Source: Bradyrhizobium sp. BR 10289
Lineage (GTDB): Bacteria > Pseudomonadota > Alphaproteobacteria > Rhizobiales > Xanthobacteraceae
Direction of reading: 5' to 3'
Assembly (NCBI RefSeq): GCF_019455385.1
Contig: NZ_JACOFR010000011.1
Location: forward strand, 166,411-230,410
DNA: 64,000 bases
In this document: one piece after another, positions 9,179-16,960 of the stretch
How the letters are laid out: each line of letters begins with the position of its first letter
How positions within the stretch are numbered: position 1 is the first letter of the stretch
The notes under the pieces: generated by a model
The model's database searches: none
Told to the model about the DNA's origin: nothing
What the model saw: only the letters and a program-made list of their open reading frames with translations
Translations under genes and position numbers: made by a program

Positions 9179-10072
9179 ATGATCGACATCCGACAGATGC
9201 GTTATTTCGTCGCCGTGGCCGAGACGCTGCATTTCGGCCGGGCGGCCGAGCGACTCCATATGAGCCAGCCGCCGCTCAGCCGGCAGATCGCGACCCTGGA
9301 AAAGGAGCTCGGGGTTCGCCTGTTCGACCGCGAGTCGCGGCGCGCCACGCTGACGCCCGCCGGCCGGCGTTTCCTCGAGGACGCCCGCGCGGTGCTGATC
9401 AGCTTCGACCAGGCCTGCCAGAACGCGCGAATGGCGGAGCGGGGCGAGCTCGGCGAACTCTCTGTCGGCTTCATGATGCACGCCGCCTACACGGTCCTGC
9501 CGGGCCTGACGCGGCGCTACATGGCCAGACATCCCGGCGTGCGCGTCGAGCTGCGCGAGGCGATCCCCGGCATCCTTGGTGACGCGGTGCTGACCGGTCG
9601 CTTCGATGCCGCGATCCTGTTCGATCCCGGTCCTGTTCGTGGCCTTGTGACACAGGTCATCTTTCGCGAGCCGCTGAGCCTGGCGGTGCACGCCAGTCAT
9701 CCGCTCGCCGCGCAGACGAGCGTGTCGGCGGGACAGCTCAGTGGCGAAGCGTTCATTGGAACGCCGACCGAAGTGGCGCCGAGATTGCGCCAGTCGATCG
9801 CCGACTATTGTCGTGCCGGCGGGTTCGAGCCGACGTTCAGGCTCGAGGTCGAACTGCAGCAGACCATTGTCAGTCTCGTTGCGGAAAACCTCGGCATCGC
9901 GCTGGTGCCGCGATCGATGGCGAAGCTCGGGATCGCGAATCTCGCTTTCTGCGATCTCGATGATGCCCCGATCATCGAGCACGTGGTCGCGTGGCGGCCG
10001 GGCAATCTCAATCCGGCATTGGCGCCGTTTCTGGCGGAGGCGCGACGTGGCGTCGAGGTCGGTCCAGACTAA
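9179..10072 (+). CDS. LysR-family transcriptional regulator
   Basis: The 297-residue protein has an N-terminal winged helix-turn-helix with the family signature FGRAAERLHMSQPPLSRQI and LFDRESRRATLTPAGRRF, then a periplasmic-binding-protein-like effector domain with the typical HPLAAQ stretch. The ATG at 9179 was chosen because it gives MIDIRQMRYFVAVAE, the usual LysR opening; an in-frame TTG at 9125 would add 18 residues of no family character. Divergence from the AEC transporter suggests that gene is its target. The stop codon overlaps the end of the convergent hydrolase gene by four bases. Confidence 0.93.
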   Translation: MIDIRQMRYFVAVAETLHFGRAAERLHMSQPPLSRQIATLEKELGVRLFDRESRRATLTPAGRRFLEDARAVLISFDQACQNARMAERGELGELSVGFMMHAAYTVLPGLTRRYMARHPGVRVELREAIPGILGDAVLTGRFDAAILFDPGPVRGLVTQVIFREPLSLAVHASHPLAAQTSVSAGQLSGEAFIGTPTEVAPRLRQSIADYCRAGGFEPTFRLEVELQQTIVSLVAENLGIALVPRSMAKLGIANLAFCDLDDAPIIEHVVAWRPGNLNPALAPFLAEARRGVEVGPD

Positions 10073-10938
10073 CCTTCGGCCAACCCAAGAAACCGCCGGA
10101 TCTGACCCAGCACTTCCTGCGGCTTGTCATGCTGCAGCCAGTGTCCCGCGCCCGCGATGGTTTCGACTCGCGCGTTTGGGAAATATCGTTCGAGGCCTGC
10201 AGCTTTTGCGCCGGCCAGAAAGCTCTCGCCCGCATTGAGCAGCAGCGTCGGGCAGGCGATCCGCGACCACAGCGCGACGTGATCGTCCGGCCACAGCCGG
10301 TGCGGCGCGCTGGCACGCTGGTAGGGATCGAACTTCCAGCTATAGGTGCCGTCCTCGTTCCGCCGCGCGCCGTGGGTGGCCAGATGCAGCGCGAGGTCGC
10401 GGGACAGGCGCTTGTTGTGCAACACCATCTGCGCGGCCGCCTCAGTGAGCGTCGCGTAGCGGCGCGGCGTCCGGTCGTGCAGCTTGTCGAGCTGGCCGAC
10501 CCATTTGGCGATGCGCTCATACACCGGCGGCTTCGGCGCGTCAGGCAGCATGGTCACGCCGTCGAGCACGATGAGCTTCGAGACCTGCTCGGGAAACGAT
10601 CCCGTAAAGATCAGGCTCACCATGCCGCCCATCGAGTGGCCAATCAGCGTGATCTCGGGCGCTGCGACACTGCGAACGAGCTGCGCGAGATCGTAGACAT
10701 ATTCGGTCAGCGCGTAGCTGCCGCCTTTGGTCCAGTCGGAATCGCCGTGACCGCGCAGATCCGGCGCGATGACGTGGAAATGCGGCTGCAACGCACGGGC
10801 AATCGCGTCCCAGCTTCGGCAATGATCGCGTCCGCCGTGAACGAGGATTAGAGGCGGCGCGCTCTCATTGCCCCAATCGGCGTAATGTAGTCGCAGGCCG
10901 TGCGACTCATAGAAGCGGCTTTGCGGGACATCAGCCAT
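10069..10938 (-). CDS. Alpha/beta-fold hydrolase
   Basis: The 289-residue protein has the full alpha/beta hydrolase layout: oxyanion region LVHGGRDH at about residue 33, strand-turn motif DLRGHGDSDW, nucleophile elbow GHSMGG with the catalytic Ser, and a late AGAGHWLQHDKP with the catalytic His. It is probably an esterase or a C-C bond hydrolase of small molecules; the substrate is not predictable. It is 136 bases downstream of the fabF-like gene on the same strand and could belong to that operon. A tiny 27-codon frame at 10931-11014 overlaps its start but looks accidental. Confidence 0.85.
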   Translation of the reverse strand: MADVPQSRFYESHGLRLHYADWGNESAPPLILVHGGRDHCRSWDAIARALQPHFHVIAPDLRGHGDSDWTKGGSYALTEYVYDLAQLVRSVAAPEITLIGHSMGGMVSLIFTGSFPEQVSKLIVLDGVTMLPDAPKPPVYERIAKWVGQLDKLHDRTPRRYATLTEAAAQMVLHNKRLSRDLALHLATHGARRNEDGTYSWKFDPYQRASAPHRLWPDDHVALWSRIACPTLLLNAGESFLAGAKAAGLERYFPNARVETIAGAGHWLQHDKPQEVLGQIRRFLGLAEG

Positions 10939-11074
10939 TGGCCGGCCGCCGCGCCAGCGTGTTCAGCCTCACTGAGATCGCAGCCAGGAACAGCCAGACA
11001 TTCGTGTCGATCATCCTGTTTTCGTAGCGCGGCGCGCCACGATTGCAAGGTCTTTGGTCCAAAAGGCCCGTCGT

Positions 11075-12337
11075 TCAGCCCATGCGGCGGAAGATCGCAC
11101 TGGCATTGACGCCGCCGAAGCCAAAGCCGTTGGAGATGGCGTGCGTCATCGCCATCGGCCTGGCGCTGCCGGCGACGACGTCGATGCCGTCGGCGCCCGG
11201 ATCGGGATTTTCAAGATTGAGCGTCGGCGGCGCTATCTGGTCGCGCAGGGCGAGGATGGTGAAGATCGCCTCGAGGCCACCGGCGGCGCCGAGCAGGTGG
11301 CCGGTCGCCGACTTCGTCGCGCTCACCGCGATGCTGCGATTGCGGCCGAACAGCGCGGCGATGGCGCCAAGCTCGCTCTCGTCGCCGGCCGGCGTCGACG
11401 TCGCATGCGCGTTGAGGTGCTGCAAATCCTTCGGAGCAAGCTTCGCCTGCCGGAGCGCGATCTCCATGGCGCGACGGGCGCCCTCGCCATCGGGCGGACC
11501 CGACGTCATGTGATAGGCGTCCGCCGTCGTGCCGTAGCCGACGATCTCCGCGATCGGCGTTGCGCCCCGCGCCAGTGCATGTTCGAGATCCTCGATCACG
11601 AGGATGCCGGCGCCTTCGCCCATCACAAACCCCTCGCGGTCGCGATCGAACGGGCGCGAGGCGCGTGCGGGCTCGTCATTGAAGGAGGTCGACAGCGCGC
11701 GTGCGGCGGCAAAGCCGCCGAGGCTGACGATGTCGATGCAGGCCTCGGCGCCGCCGCAGATCGCGACGTCGGCTTCGCCAAGGCGGATCATGCGCGCGGC
11801 ATCGCCGATCGCCTGCACGCCGGCGGCGCAGGCGGTGACCGGCGTGCCCAGCGCGCCCTTGTAGCCGTATTTGATCGAGACATGGCCGGCGGCGAGGTTG
11901 GCGAGGAACGAGGGGATCGTGAACGGCGAGAGCCGGCGCGCGCCGCGCTGCTCGGTGATGCGCACCGCCTCCGCCATCGCCGGAAAACCGCCGACGCCGG
12001 AGGCGATGATGGTCGCGGTGCGCTCCAGCGCGCTCGCGTCCTGCGGCATCCATCCGGCCTGCGCGACCGCCTCTGCGGTCGCAAGCAGCGCGAACAGGAT
12101 GAAACGGTCCATCTTGCGCTGGTCTTTTGGCGCGGCGGCCTGCGCGGGATCGAAGCCGCCCTCGGCGTCATCGGCCTTGTCGGGCACGAGGCCGGCAATG
12201 CGCGCGGGCAGCGCCTGCGACCATTCGGGCAGGGGCCGCAGCCCGCTTTGACCGGCGAGCAGCCGGCGCCACGACAATTCGACACCGCAGCCGAGTGGCG
12301 ACACCGCGCCCATGCCTGTCACGACGATACGACGCAT
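11075..12337 (-). CDS. fabF: 3-oxoacyl-ACP synthase II (KAS II type)
   Basis: The enzyme condenses malonyl-ACP with an acyl-ACP in fatty-acid or related chain extension. The 420-residue length is normal. The catalytic Cys is in TACAAGVQAIGDA, and the two catalytic His residues are in LNAHATSTPAGD and SATKSATGHLLGAAGG. The ATG at 12337 was chosen because it opens MRRIVVTGMGAVSPLG and follows GGGAG by a short spacer; it lies one base after the stop of the HxlR gene. No acpP or fabD lies nearby, so this is probably a paralogue under HxlR control rather than the housekeeping copy (inference). Confidence 0.9.
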   Translation of the reverse strand: MRRIVVTGMGAVSPLGCGVELSWRRLLAGQSGLRPLPEWSQALPARIAGLVPDKADDAEGGFDPAQAAAPKDQRKMDRFILFALLATAEAVAQAGWMPQDASALERTATIIASGVGGFPAMAEAVRITEQRGARRLSPFTIPSFLANLAAGHVSIKYGYKGALGTPVTACAAGVQAIGDAARMIRLGEADVAICGGAEACIDIVSLGGFAAARALSTSFNDEPARASRPFDRDREGFVMGEGAGILVIEDLEHALARGATPIAEIVGYGTTADAYHMTSGPPDGEGARRAMEIALRQAKLAPKDLQHLNAHATSTPAGDESELGAIAALFGRNRSIAVSATKSATGHLLGAAGGLEAIFTILALRDQIAPPTLNLENPDPGADGIDVVAGSARPMAMTHAISNGFGFGGVNASAIFRRMG

Positions 12338-12338
12338 G

Positions 12339-12854
12339 TCAGTCTCCCGCCGGCGCAACGGCCGGGTTCATGGCCTTGAGCGAGGTGAGCCGCCGCCGCA
12401 TCAGGCGGCTCGCGCCGGGGCCTGCGATCACCACCGCATTGTCGAGCGTGATCGGTTGCATGTCCGCGGCATCGACCACGACCGGATCGAGTGGGCGGCA
12501 ATCGTCGCGGTTCGCGAGCAGGATGGATTCGCCCTTTGGTGCGAGATGCTTGTTACCCCAGGCGAGCAGCGTCGCGATCACGGGGAAGAAATCCCGCGCC
12601 TTGTCCGTCAGCACATATTCGTAACGCGGCGGGCGCTGATGATAACGGCGGCGAACGAACATGCCGCTCTTGGTGAGATGGGCAAGGCGCCGCGACAGGA
12701 TGTTGGGCGCGATACCGAGATTGCGCTCGAACTCGTCGAACCGCGTGGAGCCCTGCAACGCATCCCGCAGGATCAGAATGCTCCACCATTCGCCGACCGT
12801 CTCCACGGCGCGGCCGACCGGGCATTCCAGGATGGAGGGGGATTTGGGCTGCAT
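12339..12854 (-). CDS. HxlR-family transcriptional regulator
   Basis: The 171-residue protein has the HxlR winged-helix domain: CPVGRAVETVGEWWSILILR at the N-terminus, then FDEFERNLGIAPNILSRRL (recognition helix region) and a beta-wing with RRRYHQRPPRYEYVLTDKA. The C-terminal 60 residues are an extension not needed for DNA binding. It is the first gene of a two-gene operon with the KAS II gene; stop and next start are separated by one base. A perfect inverted repeat directly upstream suggests autoregulation. Confidence 0.92.
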   Translation of the reverse strand: MQPKSPSILECPVGRAVETVGEWWSILILRDALQGSTRFDEFERNLGIAPNILSRRLAHLTKSGMFVRRRYHQRPPRYEYVLTDKARDFFPVIATLLAWGNKHLAPKGESILLANRDDCRPLDPVVVDAADMQPITLDNAVVIAGPGASRLMRRRLTSLKAMNPAVAPAGD

Positions 12855-12871
12855 GGCGGGAAAGTTAGGTC

Positions 12872-12896
12872 AGTGACTTGCAAAAAGCAAGTCACT
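12872..12896. promoter_or_regulatory. Perfect inverted repeat, probable HxlR operator
   Basis: AGTGACTTGC, five A residues, then GCAAGTCACT: ten matching bases on each side. It starts 18 bases upstream of the HxlR start codon. HxlR-type regulators are dimers that bind such dyads, so this is very likely the autoregulatory site of the HxlR-fabF operon. Confidence 0.8.
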
Positions 12897-13044
12897 GGGG
12901 GACGAGGGCGAGCGCGTGTAGAGGGCCTGCGAGACGGTGAAGCTTTTGCGGTGGCAAGAGCTGTTTCTAGGATCTGAAATGTGTGTGAGTCAGCGAAGGC
13001 CTTGCGCCATGACGGTGTTGATGCGGCGTGCACCAATCCAAATC

Positions 13045-13173
13045 CGTCACCCTGAGGTGCTCGCCTCTTCGGCGAGCCTCGAAGGGCGACGGCCGGGCTG
13101 CAGCTCAGCCGTGCATCCTTCGAGGCTCGCTGCGCGATGCTCTGCATCGCGCCACTCGCGCCTCAGGATGACG
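13045..13173. repeat. Intergenic repeat, CGTCAYCCTGAGG family (copy 1 of 2)
   Basis: Opens CGTCACCCTGAGGTGC and closes CGCCTCAGGATGACGG, with internal GCGAGCCTCGAAGG and CCTTCGAGGCTCGC arms, so two nested inverted repeats are present. A second copy is at 24082-24210. The rest of the 323-base gap between HxlR and the polyprenyl synthase shows no gene. Confidence 0.8.
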
Positions 13174-13219
13174 GGGCTCCAGTGGTGCAGAAGAAATAGG
13201 AACGAGCGTCAGCTGTCGG

Positions 13220-14227
13220 CTAATGCGACCTTGCCAGGCAGAACGCCACCACCTGCTCCAGCGCGCTCTTCATCGGCGACGACGGGAACAGCGCCAGCGC
13301 GTCGACGGCCATGGCGCCGTAATGGTGGGCGCGGCTGATCGTGTCCTCCAGCGCGCGGTGCTTGTTCATCAGGCCGATGGCGTGGTCGAGATCGGAATCG
13401 CCGATTTCGCCGCGCTCCAGCGCCTTGATCCAGAACGCGCGCTCGGTGTCGTTGCCGCGGCGGAAGGCGAGCACGACGGGCAGCGTGATCTTGCCCTCGC
13501 GAAAATCGTCGCCGGTGTTCTTGCCGAGTTTTGCGCTCTTGCCGCCATAGTCGAGCACGTCGTCGACGAGCTGGAAGGCGATGCCGAGATTCATGCCGAC
13601 CGAGCGGCAGGCGGTCTGCTCGGCCTTCGGACGGTTGGCGATGACGGGGCCGACCTCGCAGGCCGCCGCGAACAGTTCGGCGGTCTTGCCGCGGATCACG
13701 GCGAGGTATTCGTCCTCGGTGGTCGCGGTGTTCTTGGCGGCGGCGAGCTGCATCACCTCGCCCTCGGCGATGGTGGCGGCGGCGGCCGAGAGGATGTCGA
13801 GCGCGCGGAGCGAGCCGACTTCGACCATCATGCGGAAGGCCTGGCCCAGCAGGAAGTCGCCGACCAGGACGCTCGCCTCGTTGCCCCAGAGCATGCGCGC
13901 CGAGAGCTTGCCGCGGCGCATCTCGCTCTCGTCGACGACGTCGTCGTGCAGCAGCGTGGCGGTGTGCATGAACTCGACGGAGGCGGCTAGCTTGATGTGG
14001 CCGTCGCCGGTGTAGCCGGCGAGGTTGGCCATGGCGAGCGTCAGCATCGGCCGCAGCCGCTTGCCGCCGGAGGAGATCAGATGGTTGGCGACCTCCGGGA
14101 TCATGGTGACGTCCGAGCCGGTCCGCGACAGGATCGTGGCGTTGACGCGCTCCATGTCAGGGGCGACAAGGGCAACCAGCTCTTCGATCGACGCGCCGGG
14201 AGTTTCGAAAGGTACGATGACGGCCAC
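13220..14227 (-). CDS. ispB: Long-chain polyprenyl diphosphate synthase
   Basis: The enzyme chains isopentenyl diphosphate units onto an allylic primer to make the ubiquinone side chain. The 335-residue protein has the two aspartate-rich Mg-binding motifs: LLHDDVVDESEMRRG (first) and LVDDVLDYGG (second), plus GGKRLRPML. The frame runs on to 14434, but the GTG at 14227 with GGAG nine bases before it starts the sequence at the usual place; the extra upstream residues read through a region with no family similarity. Product length (octa- or decaprenyl) cannot be read from the motifs. The gene is divergent from the DUF2007 gene. Confidence 0.92.
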   Translation of the reverse strand: MAVIVPFETPGASIEELVALVAPDMERVNATILSRTGSDVTMIPEVANHLISSGGKRLRPMLTLAMANLAGYTGDGHIKLAASVEFMHTATLLHDDVVDESEMRRGKLSARMLWGNEASVLVGDFLLGQAFRMMVEVGSLRALDILSAAAATIAEGEVMQLAAAKNTATTEDEYLAVIRGKTAELFAAACEVGPVIANRPKAEQTACRSVGMNLGIAFQLVDDVLDYGGKSAKLGKNTGDDFREGKITLPVVLAFRRGNDTERAFWIKALERGEIGDSDLDHAIGLMNKHRALEDTISRAHHYGAMAVDALALFPSSPMKSALEQVVAFCLARSH

Positions 14228-14360
14228 GCCGGTCTCCAATATTTGCCCCAGAAGGGCTATTCTGATGGAAATACAATAGAAACTGGCGGCGGATGCGGCA
14301 AGGCCTGCGGAACCATTGACATTTGCTGCTTTAGCCCCCTTTGGGCAGGAGATCTCAGTT

Positions 14361-14588
14361 TTGCGTGAACTGGTGCGGACCAACGATATGGTGCTGGTGT
14401 CGGCGATCGGCGCGCTGCTCGACGGCGCCAACATCCATCATCTGGTGCTGGACCAGAACATGAGCATCATCGAGGGCTCGCTCGGCATTTTGCCGCGGCG
14501 GATCCTGGTCCATGAGGACGATGCCCGGGAGGCGCGGGCGCTCCTCACCGAGGCCGGGCTCAGCCACGAACTGCGCGGCGATGATTGA
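14361..14588 (+). CDS. DUF2007 small protein
   Basis: This 75-residue protein matches the DUF2007 type (putative signal-transducing domain) in length and layout: RELVRTNDMVLVSAIGALLD, then HHLVLDQNMS, then ILVHEDDAREAR. The TTG at 14361 is preceded by AGGAG at a nine-base spacing and begins the sequence at the domain edge, so it is preferred over longer upstream frames. Its last eight bases overlap the start of the methyltransferase gene (ATGATTGA), which implies translational coupling. Function is not known. Confidence 0.75.
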   Translation: MRELVRTNDMVLVSAIGALLDGANIHHLVLDQNMSIIEGSLGILPRRILVHEDDAREARALLTEAGLSHELRGDD

Positions 14589-15342
14589 GGCCGACCTCAC
14601 TGAGGACGCCTTTCTCGGCGGCCAATTGCGGCTGAAGCAGAAGCGGACTGGCCATCGCGCCGGCCACGACGCGATCCTGCTTGCGGCGGCAACGCGAGCG
14701 CGGGCGGGCGACCGCGTGGTCGATCTCGGTTCCGGCATCGGCACGGCAGGGCTGGCGCTTGCCCGGCGTGTGGCGGACATCAAGCTCACCCTGGTCGAGA
14801 TCGATCCGGAACTCGCCGGGCTCGCGCGCGCCAATGCGGCGGCGAATGCGATTATCGCCGAGACGATCGTGCTTGACGTCACAGCCGATGCGCAGGCATT
14901 CGCGGCACATGGGCTCATGCCTGACAGCGTCGACGCGGTGCTGACGAATCCGCCCTTCAACGATCCCGCGCGCCATCGCGGCTCGCCGGACTCAATGCGC
15001 CAGAGCGCGCATGTCGCGACGGAAGAGACGCTGCATGCGTGGGTGCATGCAGCGCGGCGTATCCTCCGATCGAATGGCGCGCTGACCTTGATCTGGCGCG
15101 CAGACGGGATCGCAGAAATTTTGGCAGCGCTATCACGCGGCTTCGGCAGTCTGTCGATCCTGCCGGTTCATGGCGAAGCAGGGCGGCCCGCGATCCGCGT
15201 GCTGGTGCGCGCGATCAAAGGTGGCCGAGCCCCGACGCGATTGTTGCCGGGTCTCATGCTTAACGAAGAGTCAATCGTGCCTAAAAAAGAGGTGAGGGAT
15301 ATTCTGGAAGGGAGAGCGGTGTTGCCGCTGGCGGAGCCGTGA
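14581..15342 (+). CDS. Class I SAM-dependent methyltransferase, TrmN6-like
   Basis: The 253-residue protein has the SAM-binding glycine loop VVDLGSGIGTAGLAL and the N-P-P-F motif in VLTNPPFNDPARH, which marks N6-adenine or N-glutamine methyltransferases. The N-terminal GGQLRLKQKRTGHRAGHDAI block resembles TrmN6, the enzyme that methylates A37 of tRNA1(Val). The start overlaps the DUF2007 stop, so both are made from one message. The tRNA assignment is an inference from the family. Confidence 0.85.
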   Translation: MIEADLTEDAFLGGQLRLKQKRTGHRAGHDAILLAAATRARAGDRVVDLGSGIGTAGLALARRVADIKLTLVEIDPELAGLARANAAANAIIAETIVLDVTADAQAFAAHGLMPDSVDAVLTNPPFNDPARHRGSPDSMRQSAHVATEETLHAWVHAARRILRSNGALTLIWRADGIAEILAALSRGFGSLSILPVHGEAGRPAIRVLVRAIKGGRAPTRLLPGLMLNEESIVPKKEVRDILEGRAVLPLAEP

Positions 15343-15346
15343 CGGT

Positions 15347-15445
15347 TTACTGCGGAAGCGATTCCGACTGCTGTTCCTGCGGTGACGTAAAGCGAATCGC
15401 CGTGAAAAGCGCACCGATCAGCAGCATCAGCAGATAGATCTTCAT
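15347..15445 (-). CDS. Predicted 32-residue membrane protein
   Basis: A 33-codon frame encodes MKIYLLMLLIGALFTAIRFT followed by a short polar tail (PQEQQSESLPQ), that is one transmembrane segment and a soluble end. It has an excellent ribosome site, GGAGG, six bases before the ATG, and an exact GGAAC-N17-CGTT promoter element 34 bases upstream of the start. Together these make it a credible gene although it is far below usual length cut-offs. It is convergent with the methyltransferase gene. No function can be assigned. Confidence 0.7.
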   Translation of the reverse strand: MKIYLLMLLIGALFTAIRFTSPQEQQSESLPQ

Positions 15446-15478
15446 GGCGTTTCCTCCGCTGCTTCATTGCAGCTTCCC

Positions 15479-15504
15479 AACGGGAGAACTGCAAAACACG
15501 TTCC
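15479..15504 (-). promoter_or_regulatory. Sigma-EcfG-type promoter (GGAAC-N17-CGTT)
   Basis: On the minus strand GGAAC (15504-15500) is followed after 17 bases by CGTT (15482-15479), an exact match to the known alphaproteobacterial general-stress sigma consensus. It ends 33 bases before the start codon of the 32-residue gene. Confidence 0.7.
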
Positions 15505-15558
15505 AGGCACTTCCAATGACACTCGCGTGATAAGAAATGGTTAATCAGAGGTAGCGGC

Positions 15559-16467
15559 ATGGCCGAACAATTGAACGATTCCCAGAATTCCGGCCTGGCC
15601 GACAAGCTCATGCAATATCTGCCGGCGCGTTTCCGGCCCGGCACGGCCGTCGTGCCGGTGGTGCGGCTGTCAGGGGTGATCGGCGCGGTGACGCCGCTGC
15701 GCCCCGGCATGTCGCTGGCCGGTGTCGCGCGCGTGCTGGAGCGGGCGTTTTCGTACCGGAACGCCAAGGCGGTGGCGCTGGTGATCAACTCGCCTGGCGG
15801 CTCGCCGGTGCAGTCGCGCCAGATCTATCTGCGCATCAAGCAGCTCGCGGCGGAGAAGAAGCTGCCGGTGCTCGTCTTCGTCGAGGACGTCGCGGCCTCC
15901 GGCGGCTACATGATCGCCTGTGCGGGCGACGAGATCATTTGCGATCCCTCCTCGATCCTCGGCTCGATTGGCGTGGTCGGCGGCAGTTTTGGTTTCCAGG
16001 AAGCGATCAAGCGGCTCGGCATCGAACGGCGCCTTTACACGGCCGGTTCGCACAAGGCGATGCTCGATCCGTTCCTTCCGGAAAATCCGGACGATGTCGC
16101 CAAACTGAAGGCGATCCAGCGCGAGATCCACCAGATCTTCATTTCGCTGGTGAAGGAGAGCCGCGGTGCGCGGCTGAAGGGCGCCGACGACACCCTGTTC
16201 ACGGGCGAATACTGGGCCGGCGAGAGCGCGGTCGCGCTGGGGCTCGCCGACAGCATCGGCGATCTCCGCTCAACTCTTCGTGCCCGCTATGGCGAGAAGG
16301 TTCTCACCCCCGTGATCGCCCAGCCGACCGGTTTGTTGTCCGGCCTTCTGGGGCGGAAATCGCCCGGCGCGGGGCAGCTTTCGGCCATGGAATCAATGGT
16401 CGGGCTTCCGGATGATCTGATCTCGGCGGTCGAGACGCGGGCGATTTGGGCGAAATTCGGGTTCTAG
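15559..16467 (+). CDS. S49 family serine peptidase (SppA/SohB-like)
   Basis: The 302-residue protein resembles the single-domain signal-peptide peptidase group. VINSPGGSPVQSRQIY and EDVAASGGYMIACAGDEI (nucleophile Ser in ASGGY) are the family blocks, followed by SILGSIGVVGG and a Lys-containing region near YTAGSHKAMLDPF for the Ser-Lys dyad. It has no obvious N-terminal transmembrane helix, so it may be cytoplasmic or membrane-associated through a partner. Such enzymes degrade cleaved signal peptides or damaged membrane proteins. Confidence 0.9.
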   Translation: MAEQLNDSQNSGLADKLMQYLPARFRPGTAVVPVVRLSGVIGAVTPLRPGMSLAGVARVLERAFSYRNAKAVALVINSPGGSPVQSRQIYLRIKQLAAEKKLPVLVFVEDVAASGGYMIACAGDEIICDPSSILGSIGVVGGSFGFQEAIKRLGIERRLYTAGSHKAMLDPFLPENPDDVAKLKAIQREIHQIFISLVKESRGARLKGADDTLFTGEYWAGESAVALGLADSIGDLRSTLRARYGEKVLTPVIAQPTGLLSGLLGRKSPGAGQLSAMESMVGLPDDLISAVETRAIWAKFGF

Positions 16468-16571
16468 GCGGGGGCCTCCCGCGCCATTTGGTCCAGCCCG
16501 AGCCAATTGCGGCGCAGCTTGGAGTGCGCGAATATGCGCGTGGGGGCTGAGCATTGAACAAGGATCGACCG

Positions 16572-16763
16572 ATGCCGCCGTTCGTTGCATTCGCGGGCGT
16601 CCTGGGTGGGCTTGCCGTGGTCCGCTGGGCCTACAAGACCGCGGTCAGGATCAACCAGGAGCTGGAAGAGATGCGCCTGTCGCGCGTCACCGAAGCCACG
16701 CCCATGGGGGATATCAAGACGCTGAAGCGTGACCCCGTGACCGGGGCGTACAGGCCGGGGTAG
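16572..16763 (+). CDS. Small single-span membrane protein
   Basis: A 63-residue protein with one N-terminal hydrophobic segment (about residues 3-20, including FAGVLGGLAVVRWAY), an amphipathic stretch RINQELEEMRLSRV and a polar tail ending TLKRDPVTGAYRPG. The ATG at 16572 follows AAGGA at a normal spacing; a TTG at 16554 is a possible longer start. It lies 104 bases downstream of the S49 peptidase on the same strand. Family and role are not recognised. Confidence 0.7.
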   Translation: MPPFVAFAGVLGGLAVVRWAYKTAVRINQELEEMRLSRVTEATPMGDIKTLKRDPVTGAYRPG

Positions 16764-16773
16764 GTCGTGCTGC

Positions 16774-16860
16774 TCGTCATGCCCGGGCTTGTCCCGGGCA
16801 TCCACGTTCTTCGTGCCGCGAGAAAGGTCGTGGATGGCCGGGACAAGCCCGGCCATGACG
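16774..16860. repeat. Long inverted repeat, CGTCATGCCCGGGCTTGTCCCGG type
   Basis: Arms of 32 bases at 16774-16805 and 16829-16860 are near-perfect complements (CGTCATGCCCGG at one end, CCGGCCATGACG at the other), with a 23-base centre. The element can fold as a strong hairpin and probably ends the upstream transcript. Confidence 0.85.
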
Positions 16861-16960
16861 GAGAACTGGTCCCGACTCCGCCCCCTTTGCCTTGATTCCC
16901 ACCCCCGCCGTCGATACGGTCCCGCGCGATTCAAAACCCCCGCGAGAGCCTGATCTGACG

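Noticed and set aside
10931..11014. 27-codon minus-strand frame (starting MIDTNVWLFLAA) whose stop overlaps the hydrolase start
   Set aside because: No proper ribosome site (CAGG touches the ATG) and no promoter sign; overlap alone is not enough.
14316..14360. Longer start for the DUF2007 protein
   Set aside because: The TTG at 14361 has AGGAG at ideal spacing and fits the domain edge; the longer version has no ribosome site.
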